Part shown: positions 1 through 6,563 of the stretch, piece by piece
How the letters are laid out: each line of letters starts with the position of its first letter
Position numbering within the stretch: the first letter of the stretch is position 1
Assembly: GCA_029938185.1 (NCBI GenBank)
Contig: JAOZVK010000091.1
Span: forward strand, 1 to 13,920
From: Bacteroidales bacterium
Lineage (GTDB): Bacteria > Bacteroidota > Bacteroidia > Bacteroidales > JAOZVK01
Direction: 5' to 3'
Length of the DNA: 13,920 nt
Translations under genes and position numbers: made by a program
Notes under the pieces: model-generated
Seen by the model: the letters and a program-made list of their open reading frames with translations, nothing else
Database searches by the model: none
What the model was told of the DNA's origin: nothing

Positions 1-21
1 AACGATTATATCCTGCTTGAT

Positions 22-53
22 TTTTAATTCCCTCGAATTCGAGGGAATTAAAA
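22..53. terminator. Perfect 32-bp palindrome, probable bidirectional terminator
   Basis: The sequence is an exact palindrome centred on GAATTC between bases 37 and 38. As RNA it would fold into a 14-bp stem with an AATT loop, with A/T runs at both ends, so it could end transcription from either side. The methyltransferase gene reading leftward ends at 238, and an unseen gene may lie left of base 1. It differs from the TTC-loop hairpin family found elsewhere in the window. The palindrome is directly visible; the terminator role is inference. Confidence 0.5.
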
Positions 54-88
54 TCCATATTATATAACTGCTCCCAAATACCCCAAAA

Positions 89-240
89 GTGGCTACCTGT
101 CAGAAGTTGGAAAGTCTTGTTTATCTGGTATTTCGTAACATGATAAAAATCAATCCTGTAAATCCTGTCAAAAAATAAAATAATGTCCAATATTATACGT
201 GTAGCCGAAAACAGTCTCATTAAATTGGTCAAAAACCTTA
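89..240 (-). repeat. Composite intergenic repeat, left end incomplete
   Basis: On the minus strand, from base 240, the sequence begins TAAGGTTTTTGACC followed by AATTTAATGAGAC, a diverged copy of the hairpin-plus-tail element seen across the window. Its TAA (240-238) is also the stop codon of the methyltransferase gene. Further left, 89-122 matches 10961-10994 at about 25 of 34 positions; both start GTGGCTACC and both contain TTGGA and TCTTGTTT. An imperfect tandem ATCCTGTAA/ATCCTGTCA lies inside at about 153-170. The other outer hairpin of the expected inverted pair is not visible. Confidence 0.55.
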
Positions 241-1170
241 CATCTTAGAAACAATATGTGCATGACTGATAATTAATTCATCATTATTATATTTTTTATA
301 TAAATCATTTATTTTTATTTTTTTTAATTCATTAAGATTTCCATTTCGTTTTTTATTTACAACTATATTCAGTCCCGATTTTTCAAATATATCTATATAA
401 TCTTTTAATCGCATTCTATTTTGAGGTTGAATTTTATTATCTATTAAACTCCATGTTTTATTACTATATTTCAGAAAATTATATATTGTTATTTTATTGT
501 CGAAATGAGCAAAATGGTCTGTCATATCTATAAAATGACTCATTAATCCATCTTTAGCAGATATTTTTTTAAATTTATTTATTATTTCAACTAAGACTGT
601 TTGGTTTATATGTTCCAAAGTATTATTAGAACAAATCAAATCAATGCTGTTAGCTTCAATTTTTATTTTTCTAATATCTTGTACAAATAGTTTTAAACCA
701 ATTTCATTATTTATGCTTTCTTTACTGTGTGATAAATATTTTTTTTTAATTTCTAACAATTTTTCCCACTTATGTTTATTTATTTGAGTCAGATATTTGG
801 TTAATAAAGCTTTATCATTCCACTCAATAAATTTATCAATAGTAGTCATTTGTGTTTTCTTGTTTAGCCATTGCTTTACATCAATTGAACTTACTTTGCC
901 AATATCCTCCAAAAACATACAAATCGGAACTATTGGATACCATCCTGTTCCAAACTCTAATATAATATTCTGATTATTTGATTTATTGGTGTATTCTCGG
1001 AAATATTCTATATGGTTTTTGGCATGTAGTATTTTATCTTTAAAATATTCATCGCTTAAATTTACAGCTTTAGTAACATGTTTTTGAAAAAAAAAATTTA
1101 TTTTTTCAGACCATGGCAAGTATGATATTATTTTCTGAACAATTGCTTTTAGTTTCCAGTTACGAAGCAT
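238..1170 (-). CDS. SAM-dependent methyltransferase, class I-like, substrate unknown
   Basis: The 310-residue product looks like a cytoplasmic class I methyltransferase. The nucleotide-binding motif I is ILEFGTGWYPIVP at about residues 69-81, followed by a motif II-like acidic residue in SSIDVKQW. A motif IV-like stretch, IDLICSNNTLEHINQ at about 175-189, ends in the LEHI pattern common in methyltransferase type 11/12 proteins. The C-terminal third (FDNKITIYNFLKY, then a SGLNIV strand) is typical of the fold's later strands. No signal peptide is present. The region before motif I is unusually long (about 68 residues) and basic. Such enzymes often modify sugars, lipids or small molecules in envelope biosynthesis; nothing here identifies the substrate. 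It lies 59 bp downstream of the preceding minus-strand gene, and its stop codon merges with a repeat element. Confidence 0.75.
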   Translation of the reverse strand: MLRNWKLKAIVQKIISYLPWSEKINFFFQKHVTKAVNLSDEYFKDKILHAKNHIEYFREYTNKSNNQNIILEFGTGWYPIVPICMFLEDIGKVSSIDVKQWLNKKTQMTTIDKFIEWNDKALLTKYLTQINKHKWEKLLEIKKKYLSHSKESINNEIGLKLFVQDIRKIKIEANSIDLICSNNTLEHINQTVLVEIINKFKKISAKDGLMSHFIDMTDHFAHFDNKITIYNFLKYSNKTWSLIDNKIQPQNRMRLKDYIDIFEKSGLNIVVNKKRNGNLNELKKIKINDLYKKYNNDELIISHAHIVSKM

Positions 1171-1202
1171 AATAAGTAATTAACAATGAATAATGGACAA
1201 TG

Positions 1203-1240
1203 AACAATTTTGCTTACGCCTGACATACATTAATTTAACC
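1203..1240. repeat. Remnant of the intergenic hairpin-tail repeat
   Basis: The short gap between two minus-strand genes contains TTTGCTTACGCC, matching the conserved repeat tail GTTGCTTACGCAT, and an ATTAATTTAACC stretch resembling the T-rich part of the element on the opposite strand. The right edge overlaps the stop codon (1230-1232) of the upstream gene. No intact hairpin remains, so this is a decayed copy at best. The adjacent 1180-1205 text (AATGAATAATGGACAATGAA) is a simple repetitive A-rich tract. Confidence 0.35.
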
Positions 1241-2348
1241 TTTTTCCTTTTTGATTAATTGATATTATTTTTGAACTAGGATATAATGTGCGTATTTTGT
1301 CAAAAGCACCTAATGTCATTTCAAAATCAGAATAAAATCTATATGTTATAGCATAAGTTTTTTTTATATTACTCTTTATTTCAAACAAATAAGGAATGTC
1401 CATTGCAGCAAGAAGATACGAATCTATTATTTTCCTTGCTTCTTGATAACTATTCACTTCATCAATTACCACAAGATGTATTTCTTCATTGTTTATTTCG
1501 TTTAAGTCTAGTTCAGGTATTGTTTCAATAATATTTCTAAATAAAGATGAGTATTTTGATTTTTTATTATTTTCTATAAAATTCATATAATTATGTAGTT
1601 GAACTACATTTTGGATATTGTCTTTAGATATTCCACCTATAATATAACTATGTTGTTTGTTTTTACTTTTTGATTTATAAATATTTGTAAGTTTTTGAAG
1701 TTCAATAATTAATTGAGTTTTAATTTTTAAGGTGTATTTATGTTTAGAATATTTTTTTAACATTTTTTCACCTATAATGAGCATTCTAAAATTGGGATTT
1801 AAGTCTAAAAAAGGATTATTTTTTAAAACTGTTTTTGTTTGCTCATCTAAAAAATTATTATACAATATATCTATTTCTGTCATATATTCAGCAATTATTC
1901 TTTGAAATATTGTTTTTCTGGTTAAACTTACATACATATTATCATTGTATACTACCTGTATACCAATGCTTCTTAGCTCATTTTCAACTTTTGAGAATCT
2001 ATCTAACATATCATTTTTATCTAAATCATAGTAGTATTCACATACAATATTATCAAGTTTAATAATAATATCATTACGCAGATTTAGTACCTCCCATAAT
2101 TTTTGCTTACTATTTATTAAGCTATCTGCAAAAACATAAACTGAGTATTTTTTTAAACTATTATTTAGTTCACTATTTGAAGAACATAGTTTATGTAAAA
2201 CCGGTAATTTATTTTCGTACAAAAAAGCATTGCTGTTATAACTAAACAACAGTAATATAAAAATTATTGGAATATTTTTTTTATATTTATATAAAGAATT
2301 TTTCACGTTTTTGGTTTTATAACTAAAATGGTATCGACACATACACAC
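1230..2348 (-). CDS. Exported protein of unknown family, possible SPOR-like C-terminal domain
   Basis: The product has a hydrophobic segment (PIIFILLLFSY, about residues 27-37) followed by NSNA, consistent with a signal peptide. From the first ATG the n-region would be unusually long. A GTG at 2306 would give a more normal signal peptide starting VKNSLYKYKKN and a 358-residue protein; this is a credible alternative start. The body is lysine- and asparagine-rich and mostly helical-looking, with no catalytic motif I recognise. The last 40 residues (KKTYAITYRFYSD, then KIRTLYPSSKIISI) have the strand-helix-strand pattern of SPOR-like domains, which bind denuded peptidoglycan or occur in Bacteroidetes envelope proteins. 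That link is tentative. The gene follows a 345-bp gap containing a repeat element and precedes the methyltransferase by 59 bp. Confidence 0.6.
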   Translation of the reverse strand: MCMCRYHFSYKTKNVKNSLYKYKKNIPIIFILLLFSYNSNAFLYENKLPVLHKLCSSNSELNNSLKKYSVYVFADSLINSKQKLWEVLNLRNDIIIKLDNIVCEYYYDLDKNDMLDRFSKVENELRSIGIQVVYNDNMYVSLTRKTIFQRIIAEYMTEIDILYNNFLDEQTKTVLKNNPFLDLNPNFRMLIIGEKMLKKYSKHKYTLKIKTQLIIELQKLTNIYKSKSKNKQHSYIIGGISKDNIQNVVQLHNYMNFIENNKKSKYSSLFRNIIETIPELDLNEINNEEIHLVVIDEVNSYQEARKIIDSYLLAAMDIPYLFEIKSNIKKTYAITYRFYSDFEMTLGAFDKIRTLYPSSKIISINQKGKRLN

Positions 2349-2353
2349 CGCAA

Positions 2354-2459
2354 TTATTTATTATTAAATCGTATAAAATAATCATCAATTTCTGTTCTCA
2401 GTTCAATTCCCACTCTTTCAAAACAATCTAATAAATCTTGATAGTAAGGTCTTCGACCT
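2354..2459 (-). pseudogene. Possible C-terminal remnant of a broken gene
   Basis: On the minus strand, an open frame of about 31 codons ends at a TAA (2356-2354). It reads YYQDLLDCFERVGIEL and then RTEIDDYFIRFNNK, which has a protein-like amphipathic composition. At its N-terminal side it runs into the end of the repeat element at 2445, where a stop in the same frame blocks it. It could be the tail of a gene cut by insertion of the repeat, or a chance open frame in AT-rich DNA. I do not recognise a family. Confidence 0.2.
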
Positions 2460-2696
2460 ATTTAATGTTGCTTACACGTTTTTGTATACTAATGTATTAC
2501 AGTTGATTGGACAAATGCGAATACCGAAAAACTTTTGTAAAACTACTTCTTTTACAAAAAACAAATCGGAAAGATATTTTTTAACGATTCCTAAGAACCA
2601 GACACCGAGAAAATCCCAACTTTGTTTTTACACAATTAACTATACGACTATTATTTATAAGAACACGTAGCCACATTAAATAGGTCGAAGACCTTA
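2445..2696. repeat. MITE-like element with hairpin-capped terminal inverted repeats
   Basis: The left end (plus strand, from 2445) and right end (minus strand, from 2696) both read TAAGGTCTTCGACC followed by TATTTAATGT, identical over about 24 bases. They then diverge into GCTTACACGT on the left and GGCTACGTGT on the right. Each end forms a GGTC-TTC-GACC hairpin. The unit is 252 bp and has no credible gene. An internal 42-bp core (2552-2593) recurs inverted at 5640-5681 with 40 of 42 identities. The right end supplies the TAA stop of the 5'-nucleotidase gene (2696-2694) and could serve as its terminator. The structure fits a non-autonomous mobile element; no target-site duplication is obvious. 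Confidence 0.65.
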
Positions 2697-4133
2697 TTTT
2701 GTAATTGCACGTATAACACCATTATATTTAAGATTTTTTTTCTCTTTTATGTACTCAATAAGTCTATCACAAGTATAAATTCCAGTTGGAGTACCTTTAT
2801 CACTATGTTCAAAATCAAGAGTTTTAGCCATATAACTATTTAAAGCTACATTATATGTCTTTTTTTCATCAATGGCTTTTCCTTCATAATCCTGAAGTTT
2901 AATATCTTTAATAGAATCATTTTGAGTTATAATGATAAATTTGATTCCTGAAACTTGTACATCATTTTTATTTCTATAATAATACGAGGTACTTATAATT
3001 CCTCTTATTTCATTAGTAGTCAATACCATTTTTGTAACTTCATTGTTAAACGGTTCAAGCTTATAAATACTTTCTAAAGTAATATTTCCTTTATCTATTT
3101 CGTTGTCTCTTATTCCTCCATGATTCTGAAAAGCAATATCTATTCCGTCAATACTTGTTAGAGCATCTGTCATTAGACTACCAAGTTCATCATTTCCTGA
3201 AATTTTTTCATCTGCCGTTCCTATAACTTTTTTAAATATAGGATTGTTTATATATACATCAATAGATTTTGCAATTTCGGCATTTTTAACTTCATACTTA
3301 TCCAAATTTATTAATTTTACGGTTTTACTAATCAGCTTATCACCTTTGAATATTAAAACAATTTTTCCTAAATTATCAAGATAAGCTCCTGATTGTGTAA
3401 TAAGAACATTTTTAACACTGTCTGCTTCTGTTAATAATGTATGAGAGTGTCCACCAATAATAATATCAGCATCTTGAAATTTTTGTGCCAAAATTGTATC
3501 AGTTTTATAGCCCAAGTGCGATAAAACAATTAGTGCATTATTTTCTTTTTTTAAGTTTGAATACTTCTCCAAACTATCAAGAGGGTTTCTAAATTTCAAA
3601 CCTATAAGCCTTTTAGGGTGAGTTGCAGGAATTCCGTTATCTTCAACTTGTAGTAATCCTAAAAATGCAAGTTTTAGTTTGTTGCTTGTTTCTAAAATGA
3701 CATAAGGTTTTATTTTTGGCAATTTGCTATCAACAATATCCATATTAGCACAAATAAAGTCAAATTTAGCCTGTTCTATTCTATTTGCTAAAACCACCTG
3801 ACCATAATCAAACTCGTGATTACCAAAAACAGATGCATTATAACCCACTTTATTCATAATATCAATCATAGGAAACCCTTTTTTTTCATATCTATCAACA
3901 ATAGGATTTCCCGAAAAAATATCACCTGACGATACTAAAAAAACATTTTCATTTTTCTTCTTCTCACTATCTATTATATGTTTTATTTTTGAATAATTTA
4001 TAAGTCTACCATGTGTATCGTTTGTATAATAAATTACAACTTCTGTTAATTCATTTGAATTACAGGAAATTAGAAAAAAAGATAAAGCTATAAAAGCTAT
4101 ATATTTATTTAATAAAAATTTAATATTGTTCAT
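2694..4133 (-). CDS. 5'-nucleotidase / UshA-family metallophosphoesterase lipoprotein
   Basis: This 479-residue protein has both halves of the UshA/NT5E family. A lipoprotein signal ends LISC (Cys24), so it should be membrane anchored outside the cytoplasm. The metallophosphoesterase domain carries TNDTHG (37-42; metal ligands D39 and H41), SGD (69-71), GNHEFD (104-109), SHLG (205-208) and GGHSHT (227-232), a complete dinuclear metal set. The C-terminal nucleotide-binding domain has GNDELGSL (313-320), QNHGGIR (336-342) and EPFNN (360-364), the usual substrate-pocket motifs. Family members hydrolyse nucleoside 5'-phosphates, UDP-sugars or related esters to salvage nucleosides and phosphate; the exact substrate cannot be read here. 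In many Bacteroidetes the two domains are encoded by adjacent genes; here they are fused. The stop TAA is the outer triplet of a repeat element. Confidence 0.9.
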   Translation of the reverse strand: MNNIKFLLNKYIAFIALSFFLISCNSNELTEVVIYYTNDTHGRLINYSKIKHIIDSEKKKNENVFLVSSGDIFSGNPIVDRYEKKGFPMIDIMNKVGYNASVFGNHEFDYGQVVLANRIEQAKFDFICANMDIVDSKLPKIKPYVILETSNKLKLAFLGLLQVEDNGIPATHPKRLIGLKFRNPLDSLEKYSNLKKENNALIVLSHLGYKTDTILAQKFQDADIIIGGHSHTLLTEADSVKNVLITQSGAYLDNLGKIVLIFKGDKLISKTVKLINLDKYEVKNAEIAKSIDVYINNPIFKKVIGTADEKISGNDELGSLMTDALTSIDGIDIAFQNHGGIRDNEIDKGNITLESIYKLEPFNNEVTKMVLTTNEIRGIISTSYYYRNKNDVQVSGIKFIIITQNDSIKDIKLQDYEGKAIDEKKTYNVALNSYMAKTLDFEHSDKGTPTGIYTCDRLIEYIKEKKNLKYNGVIRAITK

Positions 4134-4170
4134 ATATTTTTTTAATTATATAATTATTAGAATATTAATA

Positions 4171-4206
4171 GAATGCCTAAGCATATTAAATAGGTCGAAG
4201 ACCTTA
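4171..4206 (-). repeat. Single copy of the TTC-loop hairpin repeat, probable terminator
   Basis: On the minus strand from 4206 it reads TTAAGGTCTTCGACC, then TATTTAATATGCTTAGGCAT, matching the hairpin (GGTC-TTC-GACC) and tail of the window-wide repeat. It lies between the DUF2752 gene (ending 4363) and the 5'-nucleotidase gene (starting 4133), 38 bp before the latter. It could end DUF2752 transcription and separate the two genes. The rest of the 229-bp gap (4207-4362) is AT-rich with no other recognisable feature. Confidence 0.55.
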
Positions 4207-4362
4207 AGGAACAGGTATCAAATAACTGCCCTATTTTGCGTCATTATTTTGTCATTTTACTACCTTAAAAAAAGTCTTAAATAGTTCACTATTTGCGACT
4301 TTTTGTAAGTTGTAAAATAACAAACTAATCTATCAAAACGGACATTTATTTAATACCTATTC

Positions 4363-4764
4363 CTAAATTCCTTTTTCAATATTCCATACCCAGTTTGCTA
4401 TTACTAATATAAATAGAATTATAGCAAATTTCATATTAATTTTAGAGTTCAGTATTTGAAAAAAGGTTTCTTTTTTGTTAATAATGTCATATAATAGCCA
4501 AAAAAAAGCTACTATACTAAAAATAAATACAATTATAGATAACGGGTTTATTAATAAAGCTTTATAAAGATATCCATATCTAAGAAAAATTAATCCACGT
4601 CCAGTACCACAAGCTCCACAAGGATAGCCTGTTATATTATGAAAAACACAATAGCTTGTATGATTTGCTTCTGTAGGAAATTCAGCCAAAATAACCAATA
4701 TATATACAAATACAATAGAAGCTAAAAAAATATAATATCGTAAACGAAATTTAAATTGGTACAT
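4363..4764 (-). CDS. DUF2752 family small membrane protein
   Basis: The 133-residue protein matches the DUF2752 pattern: a conserved cysteine (C39) followed by GYPCGACGTGRGL (46-58), with C49 and C52 in a CxxC-like arrangement, and then an NPL motif (73-75). It has about three hydrophobic segments (roughly 10-28, 69-95 and 112-128), so it should sit in the inner membrane. The function of the family is not established; the clustered cysteines suggest metal binding or redox chemistry, which is inference. It follows the FKBP gene by 77 bp on the same strand, with a hairpin between them, so co-transcription is uncertain. The stop is TAG. Confidence 0.8.
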   Translation of the reverse strand: MYQFKFRLRYYIFLASIVFVYILVILAEFPTEANHTSYCVFHNITGYPCGACGTGRGLIFLRYGYLYKALLINPLSIIVFIFSIVAFFWLLYDIINKKETFFQILNSKINMKFAIILFILVIANWVWNIEKGI

Positions 4765-4792
4765 TTTATTTCTTAAATTTGATTATGAGAGG

Positions 4793-4820
4793 ATACATAA
4801 AAAGCTCATAAGAGCCTAAA
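4793..4820 (-). terminator. Hairpin plus T-run after the FKBP gene
   Basis: On the minus strand, 22 bp after the FKBP stop, AGGCTCTTATGAGC is followed by TTTTTATGTATCC. The GCTC-TTAT-GAGC hairpin with a T-run is a classical intrinsic terminator layout, although the stem is short. It resembles the window's repeat family (for example GACTC-TTC-GAGTC followed by TTTTTATGTTGC at 9691-9668), so it may be a diverged copy. Confidence 0.5.
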
Positions 4821-4841
4821 CTTAACACTTATGAAACATGA

Positions 4842-5534
4842 CTAATTTTCAATTGATATAAGTTCAATTTCAAATATTAAAGTTGAAAATGGAGGAATAA
4901 CTCCTTTTATACCTCTTTCGCCATAGGCTAATTGATATGGTATGTACAGAATCCATTTAGAACCGGGTTTCATTAGTAAAAGAGCTTCTGTCCAGCCTTT
5001 TATTACTCCATTAACTGGAAAAACAGCAGGTTCTCCCCTATCGTATGAGCTATCAAAAACTTTTCCATTAACTAATAAACCTTTATAATGAGTTTTAACC
5101 TTATCGGTTTCTTTTGGTTTTTCGCCTGTACCTTTCTTTAAGATTTTGTATTGTAATCCGCTTGGCAAAGTAATTACTCCATCTTTTTTCTTATTTTCTG
5201 CAAGATATTTTTGTCCTTCGTCTTTTGCTTTGTTAGAAACTTGTTTATTTCTTTTCATCGAATTTGATTTGACAATATTTTCAGCATCTTTTTCATTTAT
5301 TAGTGTTTTTTCTTTATTAAAATAGTCATAAATTGCTTTAGCAAAAACGACTTCGTTTACAGAGGGAGTATTATTAGTTTCCTTTATAAATTTGGCAATC
5401 AGTACACCATAACTATAGCTCAAAGAATCTAATTCTGTTTGTACTTTCGATTTCTGAATTGCTTTTTGAGCAGAACATGACATTAGTACTAAAAATATTA
5501 AAATTGGAATTGATACAAATAATGTTTTTTTCAT
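4842..5534 (-). CDS. FKBP-type peptidyl-prolyl cis-trans isomerase, lipoprotein
   Basis: The 230-residue product is a periplasmic or envelope-anchored prolyl isomerase that assists protein folding. A lipoprotein signal ends LMSC (Cys20). Residues about 33-118 form the helical FKBP_N domain seen in Mip/FkpA-type proteins, which usually mediates dimerisation and chaperone activity. The catalytic FKBP domain spans about 120-228 and keeps the pocket residues: Y150 (THYKG), F160 and D161 (VFDSS), V177 and I178 with W181 (VIKGW), Y204 (AYGERG), I213 and P214 (VIPPF), and F222. The length is normal for Bacteroidetes members of this family. It is the first gene of the minus-strand group and is followed by the DUF2752 gene. 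A long repeat-rich region lies upstream, with no clear promoter. Confidence 0.92.
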   Translation of the reverse strand: MKKTLFVSIPILIFLVLMSCSAQKAIQKSKVQTELDSLSYSYGVLIAKFIKETNNTPSVNEVVFAKAIYDYFNKEKTLINEKDAENIVKSNSMKRNKQVSNKAKDEGQKYLAENKKKDGVITLPSGLQYKILKKGTGEKPKETDKVKTHYKGLLVNGKVFDSSYDRGEPAVFPVNGVIKGWTEALLLMKPGSKWILYIPYQLAYGERGIKGVIPPFSTLIFEIELISIEN

Positions 5535-5567
5535 AAATGAAATAATTTAGATTAATAAAAAAATATA

Positions 5568-5681
5568 GAACTTCGACCTACTTAATGTTGCTTACGCATG
5601 AAATATACTCAATTATTTTGGCAAGTTTCAAATTCCATATAGGATTCGTTAAAAAATAACTTTCCGATTTGTTTTTTGTAA
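5568..5681. repeat. Half copy of the MITE-like element
   Basis: From 5571 the plus strand reads CTTCGACCTACTTAATGTTG and continues CTTACGCATG, one end of the repeat with its outer hairpin arm changed from GGT to GAA, so the hairpin is damaged. Bases 5640-5681 on the minus strand match the internal core at 2552-2593 (40 of 42). The order of core and end on the minus strand is the same as in the complete element. The partner end expected further right (about 5750-5850) is not recognisable, so this looks like a decayed or truncated copy. Confidence 0.55.
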
Positions 5682-6062
5682 GATACTTATATTTAGGTGT
5701 AAACCAATTAGTAATTCGTAATTTATAATTCGTCATTTCCCTAACAGTATGAAAAAGTAAGTACCAATTTTATTACAAAAATATAAAAAGAAATAAAGAA
5801 TTTATTAAAAAAAAGTTTTTTATTGGAAAATAAATTCTATATTAATCATTTTTAATCAATTAATATTCTATGTTATGAAATAAAAATGAAAAGTTAAAAA
5901 AAGTGTAATGGTTTGAATGAATTTGAAGTAAAAAAAAACTTTTTTTTATTGATTACAAAATTATTCAAGTTTAAAAAAACTCATATAATCAGATAGTTTA
6001 CATATATTAAAATTTTTGATAAAAGAATGCAAACACTATCAAACCACTACAAGATTAGAATT

Positions 6063-6110
6063 GTAACACTCCTGCTTTTCAGGGGGTGATGGTCAAGCTG
6101 CAAAAGTTTT
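6063..6110. other. GC-richer island with a hairpin, nature unknown
   Basis: In an otherwise AT-rich gap, TAACACTCCTGCTTTTCAGG is followed by GGGTGATGGTCAAGCTGC. CAC-T-CCTG can pair with CAGG-GG-GTG around a CTTTT loop. The composition contrast with both flanks is clear by eye. It may be a small structured RNA, part of a long 5' leader of the following gene, or a gene remnant. It does not fit tmRNA, SRP RNA or a CRISPR repeat as far as I can tell. Confidence 0.25.
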
Positions 6111-6175
6111 CATCATTATATGTGATTGTTTTCTGAAAAACTATGATTTTGTTAGTCTGAAATTTTAATTACATA

Positions 6176-6199
6176 TTGCAAAATATTTTAGTACCTTTA
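6176..6199 (+). promoter_or_regulatory. Weak candidate Bacteroidetes promoter for the 86-residue gene
   Basis: TACCTTTA at 6192-6199 resembles the Bacteroidetes -7 element TAnnTTTG with one mismatch, 25 bp before the ATG. A TTG lies at 6176-6178, but the spacing of about 13 bp is shorter than the usual 19-23, so the -33 element is doubtful. Confidence 0.25.
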
Positions 6200-6224
6200 C
6201 AAATTAGAATAAATTTTAAATATT

Positions 6225-6485
6225 ATGAAAGATAAAGGAAGTAAAGAATTAAGAGACAGCCTTATAGATGTTGTTGAAAAACAGATGAGAGATAATACTC
6301 CACCTGAAACCAAGCAAACTTTTAATCGTTTATTATCAGAAGGATACAGTGATTACGATGCTAAGAAATTGATAGCTGCAATAGTATCAGCCGAAATATT
6401 TGACGTTATGGAATCTCAGAAAGAGTTTGATAACGACAGGTTTGTTAAAAGGCTGACTAATCTTCCGAATATGCCTTGGGAGTAA
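6225..6485 (+). CDS. Small conserved-looking protein, function unknown (DUF1841-like?)
   Basis: The 86-residue product is charged, soluble and probably all helical, with no signal peptide. It reads ELRDSLIDVVEKQMRD, then NTPPETKQTFNRLLSEGYS, YDAKKLIAAIVSAEIFDVM and a C-terminal FVKRLTNLPNMPWE. The pattern of PPETxxTxxRL, GYSxxxA and a final LPxxPW resembles short bacterial proteins related to DUF1841, but I recall this only loosely. The ATG is preceded by an A-rich leader (TTTTAAATATT), as is normal for Bacteroidetes. It is convergent with the 993-residue gene, and a compact palindromic repeat separates the two. No partner gene in the window hints at its role. Confidence 0.65.
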   Translation: MKDKGSKELRDSLIDVVEKQMRDNTPPETKQTFNRLLSEGYSDYDAKKLIAAIVSAEIFDVMESQKEFDNDRFVKRLTNLPNMPWE

Positions 6486-6486
6486 A

Positions 6487-6545
6487 TAAGGTCTTCTACC
6501 TATTTAATATAGCTTATGCATTCTTAAACAGGTCGAAGACCTTAT
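6487..6545. repeat. Compact palindromic repeat between convergent genes, bidirectional terminator
   Basis: Two copies of the hairpin end face each other with almost no spacer. The plus strand reads TAAGGTCTTCTACC then TATTTAATATAGCTTATGCA; the minus strand from 6544 reads TAAGGTCTTCGACC then TGTTTAAGAATGCATAAGC. The left hairpin carries one change (TTCT for TTCG) that breaks one pair. It sits directly after the plus-strand stop (6485) and 20 bp after the minus-strand stop (6564), so it is well placed to stop transcription in both directions. Confidence 0.65.
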
Positions 6546-6563
6546 TAGAAAAATATACAGACC

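Larger units (their letters stand above)
5535..6224. other. 690-bp gene-free stretch between divergent genes
   Basis: This interval separates the FKBP gene (minus) from the 86-residue gene (plus). It holds a half copy of the hairpin-tail repeat (5568-5681), a simple repetitive TAATTCGTAATTTATAATTC tract near 5710-5733, and very AT-rich DNA with two A-run/T-run blocks (about 5808-5822 and 5929-5949). A locally GC-richer island with an imperfect hairpin sits at 6063-6110. No open frame in it looks like a gene. Confidence 0.6.

Noticed and set aside
1835..2062. 75-residue plus-strand open frame
   Set aside because: It is antisense to the exported 372-residue protein and has no motif; it is a complement artefact.
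2482..2670. 62-residue plus-strand open frame
   Set aside because: It lies wholly inside the inverted-repeat element, has low-complexity composition and no recognisable motif; it is best explained as chance.
5808..5949. A-run/T-run blocks as terminators
   Set aside because: They are pure A/T with no G-C stem and no gene ends nearby; ordinary homopolymer tracts in AT-rich DNA explain them.
6040..6110. tmRNA, SRP RNA or a type II CRISPR anti-repeat
   Set aside because: The GGGGGTGATGG string superficially recalls a tmRNA start, but no tag reading frame, tRNA-like end, SRP loop or cas gene is present.
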